DNA of 42,487 bases from Chlorobiaceae bacterium (GTDB taxonomy: Bacteria; Bacteroidota; Chlorobiia; Chlorobiales; Chlorobiaceae). Where the stretch lies: NCBI GenBank assembly GCA_013334485.1, contig JAAXXL010000018.1, positions 1 to 42,487 on the forward strand, given 5' to 3'. Under the pieces are notes generated by a model. It was not told the origin of the DNA and did not search any database. It worked only from the letters and a program-made list of their open reading frames with translations. Shown here piece after piece: positions 38,295-42,487 of this stretch. Each line of letters begins with the position of its first letter. The first letter of the stretch is position 1. Both the position numbers and the translations under genes were made by a program.

Positions 38295-40622
38295 ATGCGT
38301 AATAATCATGACATAACATTAGAAGAAATATTTTCGATTATCCTTCGACGGAAGTACGGTATTCTTTTGATTCTATTTGTATTTCTTTCGGCATCGCTGT
38401 TTTATCATTATCGTCAAACACCGGAATACCGTGCTGTCTCAATAATGATGATTAATTCAACAAAGGGACAGGGGGATCTACTTTCTTCAGTTATCGGTAT
38501 TTCGGAGGCAGACAATAAAGCGGTTAGAAAGGATGTTGAATTACTCAAATCGATGCCAATAGCTCAACTTGTGGTGAAGGAACTTTATAATAGTAGTATT
38601 AAGGATTCACTTGAGTTTTTCGGAAAAAGACGTTATATCTCTCCAGTCGATCGCAAAATTGGAAAGTTTTTATTCATCAAAAAGGATAAAGAAAAAACTA
38701 AAAATAAACTTGCTTTTGATGATGAGTTACGTGGTTATGCGGTTAAGCTAAATCACAGAATAATTGTGGAAAGTATTAGAGAAACTAATATTTTGAAAGT
38801 ATCAGTTTTAAGCCCTTTTCCTGATGAAGCAACATTTTTAACAAATACGCTTTGTCGTGTTTATAAAGAAGCTGATATAGCTCGCAACTCAGAAAAGTAC
38901 TCTCAAGCTCGTAAAATTATTGCGGATATGCTTGAAGATCAGAAAAAAAAGGTTGTTGTAGCAGATGATGAACTATCAAAATATATGGAGTTGCATAAAA
39001 TCTATGAGATGTCGGGAAATATGCAACAGCTTCTTGAGAAGGTTATTACAACTGATGCAAAATATAACGATATTCTTGTTGAATATAATATTGCAAAAAA
39101 TCACCTTGATTTCCTTGAAAAAAAACTCTCGGAATCAGATAAGGCCATCAGTATGCGTATCGCTGAGAGCGCCAATGCGCAACTTGGTTCCATTATTGAT
39201 GAAATGCGTAAACGTGAGCGGGAATATGTCAATTTTGCTCGTGAAAAAGGGTTTAATAATTCTGAAGTCAAGGCAATGCGTCAACGATTGGATGTTATAA
39301 AAACAAGATATGAACATTTATATCGCAGTAAAATAGCAGGGGAAATTGGCTATGCCGGACGCACTCAAAAGTACGGCTTCAACTTAATATCAGAAAAGTT
39401 ACAGTTTGAGCAGAAACTGAATGACTTGAGCTTTACATCAAAAGAGTATGGTCGTTTGAAACAATACTATGAAAGCCAGTTACTTACACTTCCCCGAAAA
39501 CAGCAGGATTATGCAAAACTCTTGCGTGAGCGTGAAGTTGTAAATAAAACCTATTTTTATCTTAAGGAAAAATACGATGAAACTCGACTACTTCTTGGTT
39601 CTGAAGTTGGTAGTATATCACTTGTCGGGACTGCCTTCCGTCCTTTTTCACCTGATAAGCCGGACATAAGCAAAAGTTTTATGACAGGATTTATTCTTGG
39701 TTGTATATTTGCCGGGATCTATTCTGTTATCGCAGAAAAACTGGACGATAGTATAAAGGATAAACGGTTTTTCAAGGATTTAGAGTTAAGAGTGCTTGCG
39801 GTTATTCCATTATTGCCAAATAATGGAGATGGTAGTTTTTCTGGTAATATACGAGCGCATTTGAATCGTATTATCAATTTAAAAAATGGTGTTTTAGGTA
39901 AGAGAATATTTAACAAAATATTTTATAGTAATCATTATGATGGTAAACGGGACGACAGGTCTTTCATTCCGAAGATAACAGATCAAATGTCCTCAGTGTT
40001 TTCTGAGAGTTTTCGAACCCTTCGAACAGCCCTTGATTATTCTAAAGTAGACTCCCCCCTAAAATCAATAGTCATTTCCGGGGCGGCGATGTCTGAAGGA
40101 AAGTCAACTGTTTGTGCCAATCTTGGTATGGCTATTGCCATTACCGGAAAGAAAACACTTATTATTGATTGTGATCTTCGACGAGCATCACAGCATGAAA
40201 TATTCAATTGCTCACGTCAGGATGGGCTGACAGATTATTTGTTTAGTCAACATCAAATGATTGGGGATTTATATATCAAACCTACTCATGTAGAGCACCT
40301 TTTTCTGCTTACTGCTGGTAATAAAATTCCAAATGGAAATGATATTCTAAGTTCACCTAAAATGTTTAAACTGATCAAAGAGTTTGAATCAAGATTTGAC
40401 ATGATACTGATTGACAGTCCACCATTTTTTTTAAGCGATGTAGCCATGCTGCTTCGATCTGTTGACGGTGTTCTTTTGTCTGCTCGCCTTTATTTTACCA
40501 GCCGGAAGCACTTTGAAGAGTTTGTTGCGGATTCATTTATCAGGGAGCATTTACTTGGAGTTGCACTTGTCGCATCTAATGAACATGCCCTTGATTCTTA
40601 TAGTGCCTATGACGAGTATTGA
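38295..40622 (+). CDS. Wzz/Wzc-type polysaccharide co-polymerase with tyrosine-kinase domain
   Basis: This inner-membrane protein (775 residues) would control the assembly and chain length of a surface polysaccharide. The N-terminal Wzz domain has TM1 at about 20-38. A long periplasmic coiled-coil region follows, and TM2 lies at 461-480 after the GNVR-type LVGTAFRPFSPDKPD segment. The cytoplasmic BY-kinase has Walker A GAAMSEGKST at 596-605, Walker A' LIIDCDLRRA at 622-631 and Walker B MILIDSPP at 703-710. The tyrosine tail is short: Y769, Y772 and Y775 in DSYSAYDEY. No phosphatase, flippase, polymerase or glycosyltransferase gene is in the window. The gene is AT-rich like its surroundings. 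Confidence 0.92.
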   Translation: MRNNHDITLEEIFSIILRRKYGILLILFVFLSASLFYHYRQTPEYRAVSIMMINSTKGQGDLLSSVIGISEADNKAVRKDVELLKSMPIAQLVVKELYNSSIKDSLEFFGKRRYISPVDRKIGKFLFIKKDKEKTKNKLAFDDELRGYAVKLNHRIIVESIRETNILKVSVLSPFPDEATFLTNTLCRVYKEADIARNSEKYSQARKIIADMLEDQKKKVVVADDELSKYMELHKIYEMSGNMQQLLEKVITTDAKYNDILVEYNIAKNHLDFLEKKLSESDKAISMRIAESANAQLGSIIDEMRKREREYVNFAREKGFNNSEVKAMRQRLDVIKTRYEHLYRSKIAGEIGYAGRTQKYGFNLISEKLQFEQKLNDLSFTSKEYGRLKQYYESQLLTLPRKQQDYAKLLREREVVNKTYFYLKEKYDETRLLLGSEVGSISLVGTAFRPFSPDKPDISKSFMTGFILGCIFAGIYSVIAEKLDDSIKDKRFFKDLELRVLAVIPLLPNNGDGSFSGNIRAHLNRIINLKNGVLGKRIFNKIFYSNHYDGKRDDRSFIPKITDQMSSVFSESFRTLRTALDYSKVDSPLKSIVISGAAMSEGKSTVCANLGMAIAITGKKTLIIDCDLRRASQHEIFNCSRQDGLTDYLFSQHQMIGDLYIKPTHVEHLFLLTAGNKIPNGNDILSSPKMFKLIKEFESRFDMILIDSPPFFLSDVAMLLRSVDGVLLSARLYFTSRKHFEEFVADSFIREHLLGVALVASNEHALDSYSAYDEY

Positions 40623-41144
40623 AATATAATTGTCCATTTCTCAAAGCTTTGGTTCATTTATACAGAAAAAATTGACTGACTATTTAAAAAAACTATAATC
40701 TGTCAGCACTGTTATAAATTATTTTATCCCATCGAAATACAAATGGGTGTATTATTTTATGAGCTGTTAATTAGGTAGTGAAAAGATATGTATTGAGAAT
40801 TTATACAGGTATGACATTGAGCAGATCTAAAATAGAACTAAAAAGATCATTTTAAATTCGTGATACAGAGCTTTCAAAAAATAGCTGATATACGTTTCAC
40901 AGCAAAGAAAATCCTTAGAAACAACATAAGAAGTTAAAAGCGGTTTTAAGGAGGGCGATTCTGAAGGATAGTTGTTTAATTCAATACCGTAGGGCGGCAC
41001 GGTATTGAAAACATGATCCGAGACATTGTTACTATTTCTTAAAAATTAAGATGTAATGCATCTTCCACAGATAGCACGTTTTTTTTATTACTCTAAAGCT
41101 CTAAAGTAAGCATTCATTATTAAAAAATATAATAAATATTCTAT
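40623..41144. other. AT-rich 522-bp spacer between the kinase gene and an exported-protein gene
   Basis: No gene is supported. It holds a perfect 11-bp hairpin (40980-41009, listed separately), a second small hairpin AAGATG-TAATG-CATCTT (41048-41064), and the 8-bp tandem pair CTCTAAAG x2 (41091-41106). A TATAAT at 41128-41133 lies only 11 bp before the next ATG, so it is an unlikely promoter unless the transcript is nearly leaderless. Confidence 0.6.
40980..41009. repeat. Perfect inverted repeat with GC-rich loop
   Basis: TTCAATACCGT (40980-40990) and ACGGTATTGAA (40999-41009) are exact reverse complements around the 8-nt loop AGGGCGGC. No T-run follows. It stands alone in AT-rich DNA, 136 bp before the next gene, so it could be a structured leader, a site for a protein, or a mobile-element remnant. 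Confidence 0.7.
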
Positions 41145-42002
41145 ATGAAGTTATTTGTTTATGTTATCTCTTTATTCGTTATCGGACTACAATCCATGAG
41201 CCCTCAGGTTATCTTGGCTTCTGATAACACGTCTAAAACATATTTAAATGAGATGTATGAATGGATAAAAAAGGATGCTGATTCCAATGTATCCACAACA
41301 GCTATAACTCCCGCGTATATTCTCAATAGTCATAGTAAATCAATAAGCGTACCGACGGCATGGGGTGCGTCAAATAACTATATTTTCTTCGGTGGTGGTG
41401 GAAGTATACCTGCACCGTATATGTCAGGGCCAGATGGAGCAATGGAGTTAGGGGTTGGCGTCGGTGATTCACAAAAAACAGTTGGAACTCAAATAACTTT
41501 AGTTTCGTTAGATCTTTCTGGTTGGAAACGATATGCACTCTATCTGCATCTATCAAAAGATATAAGTGATGTTGCCGCACTTGGTGCTGGTGTGGAGAAT
41601 GTCTCTCTTACTGGAGGCTCTGATTCAGATAAAAACTTTTATGTAGTTTACAGCCAAGCTTTAAAGAGTGAGCCTTTTATCAATGATAATACTGGTCAGT
41701 CTAAATTTTATTTCACAGTTGGTGCTGGTTCTAATAGGTTTGGAAAGAAAAGTCCCTCAGATATTCAATCTGGAAAAGGAGCTCACGGTACCTATGTATT
41801 TGGCAGCGTTGCTTATGAGGTGGCCGGAGCCTGTAACATTATAGCTGCCTGGAATGGAATAAATCTCAGCACGGGTATATCGAAAACATTCTGGATCAAC
41901 GACATACCGATTTCGACAATCCTTGGTGCAGCGGATCTTACATCTAACTCGGGAAGTGGAGTCCGTTGTACATTCGGTTTTGGAACTGGTTTCCCGTTTT
42001 AA
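41145..42002 (+). CDS. Exported protein of unknown family, probably an outer-membrane beta structure
   Basis: The 285-residue protein has a signal peptide (hydrophobic 4-19, likely cut after VILA at about 25). The mature part is rich in G, S and aromatic residues and shows alternating beta-strand patterns, such as VGTQITLVSLDLSGWKRYAL, ALYLHLSKDISD and TYVFGSVAYEV. The C-terminus GFGTGFPF ends in an aromatic residue after a strand, as in outer-membrane proteins. Two cysteines (ACNIIAAW and VRCTFGF) could pair. I do not recognise the family. The start is the first ATG; no ribosome-binding site is visible, which is odd. It is 227 bp upstream of another exported-protein gene. Confidence 0.72.
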   Translation: MKLFVYVISLFVIGLQSMSPQVILASDNTSKTYLNEMYEWIKKDADSNVSTTAITPAYILNSHSKSISVPTAWGASNNYIFFGGGGSIPAPYMSGPDGAMELGVGVGDSQKTVGTQITLVSLDLSGWKRYALYLHLSKDISDVAALGAGVENVSLTGGSDSDKNFYVVYSQALKSEPFINDNTGQSKFYFTVGAGSNRFGKKSPSDIQSGKGAHGTYVFGSVAYEVAGACNIIAAWNGINLSTGISKTFWINDIPISTILGAADLTSNSGSGVRCTFGFGTGFPF

Positions 42003-42088
42003 GGATTTTTGGATATTTCCAAAATGCTTTGTATGATGAACGAGGATAGATAAAAATATTAAATTGAAACTCAGTTGTTTACTCTGAT

Positions 42089-42118
42089 TTGTATTCCATG
42101 CATATAATCAGATAAATT
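42089..42118 (+). promoter_or_regulatory. Candidate promoter for the Gly-rich protein gene
   Basis: TTGTAT (42089-42094), an 18-bp spacer and a perfect TATAAT (42113-42118) form a reasonable sigma-70-type promoter. It lies 111 bp upstream of the ATG at 42230. Confidence 0.45.
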
Positions 42119-42229
42119 TATGAGCAATCTCAGGCATCATTATCACGAATAACGTGTACGTCAAATTCAGAAATCTGCCTGGATACTACCTAACTATTTA
42201 ACAAATATACCCTAACTGACGGAGCAAAT

Positions 42230-42487
42230 ATGAAAAAAAGTATTATAAGAGTTGTTTTTTATACGTTAATAGCATCTGGATACTCAGCACCTTTGCTTGG
42301 TGCCTATAATCATGGGAACATGTCTGATTCTCACTGTGGCGGAGGTTCCGGTCATGGTAACGGGCATCACGATGGGGGTGGTCATCATGATGGTGGAAAC
42401 AACGGCGGCGGCGGAAACCACGGCGGCGGCGGAAACAACGGCGGTGGCGGAAACAATGGCGGTGGCGGAAACAACGGCGGCGGCGGA
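42230..42487 (+). CDS. Secreted Gly/Asn/His-rich repeat protein (3' end outside window)
   Basis: The ATG at 42230 follows a good ribosome-binding site (GGAG at 42221-42224), and the frame is open to the window edge (86 codons). A signal peptide comes first (MKKSIIRVVFYTLIASGYSA, cut near residue 20-25). A His- and Gly-rich stretch follows (SHCGGGSGHGNGHHDGGG, HHDGG). Five perfect or near-perfect six-residue units NNGGGG (one is NHGGGG) run to the edge. Such glycine-rich repeats form flexible or fibre-like surface material; the histidines could bind metals. I do not recognise a named family. The repeat is GC-rich, unlike the AT-rich flanks, because glycine codons are GGC/GGT/GGA. Confidence 0.8.
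   Translation, partial: MKKSIIRVVFYTLIASGYSAPLLGAYNHGNMSDSHCGGGSGHGNGHHDGGGHHDGGNNGGGGNHGGGGNNGGGGNNGGGGNNGGGG
42398..42487 (+). repeat. 18-bp coding tandem repeat (five units, continues past the edge)
   Basis: Units start at 42398, 42416, 42434, 42452 and 42470. The consensus is AACAACGGCGGCGGCGGA, with only CAC for AAC, AAT for AAC and GGT for GGC changes. Changes are in frame-neutral 18-bp steps, so loss or gain of units alters protein length without a frameshift. Confidence 0.92.

Noticed and set aside
42398-42487. Assembly artefact as the cause of the 18-bp repeat
   Set aside because: The units contain scattered synonymous changes (GGT/GGC, AAT/AAC) and one CAC, which is typical of a real coding repeat, and the frame stays open.

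Overview
The window comes from a green sulfur bacterium (Chlorobiaceae, Chlorobium/Pelodictyon type). The most diagnostic gene is pscC, the reaction-centre cytochrome c-551 (16036-16686), whose N-terminus closely matches my memory of the Chlorobium protein. A pyruvate:ferredoxin oxidoreductase and a PEP carboxylase fit a reductive-TCA autotroph. I cannot name the species.

Region 1 (1 to about 34.6 kb) is dense, ordinary chromosome. In order: the end of an unrecognised gene; leuS, pnp, panC and rsmI on the minus strand; an OppF-type ATPase with sppA; a porin, comM and ppc on the minus strand; pscC facing queF; an overlapping methyltransferase-hypothetical-xerD run; hpf and hprK followed by a peptide-binding lipoprotein, a DppB-type permease, ruvB and a TPR lipoprotein; nifJ on the minus strand; rlmB; gcvH-gcvPA; and dapA on the minus strand. 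Several neighbours overlap by 4-17 bp. NifJ (pyruvate synthase), Ppc (oxaloacetate synthesis) and PscC (electron transfer to P840) belong to the same photoautotrophic metabolism.

Region 2 (about 34.6 to 42.5 kb) is clearly more AT-rich and gene-poor. It holds an intact 1.2-kb IS3-family element with a textbook A_AAA_AAG frameshift site, then two dead transposase relics that no intact reading frame reveals: an IS1182-like one at about 36645-36915 and an IS200/IS605 TnpA at 37052-37490. Next come a short SLBB protein and a Wzz/Wzc-type polysaccharide tyrosine kinase, an orphan exported protein, and the start of a secreted Gly/Asn/His-rich protein with an 18-bp tandem repeat running off the window. 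This looks like an accessory cell-surface island.

The most unusual non-coding signal is a set of short tandem arrays with a strict 9-bp period (about four units, GAC/GTC core). They lie just downstream of stop codons at four intergenic sites (9805, 13005, 26975, 33614). At three of these sites they sit directly before a hairpin or terminator.
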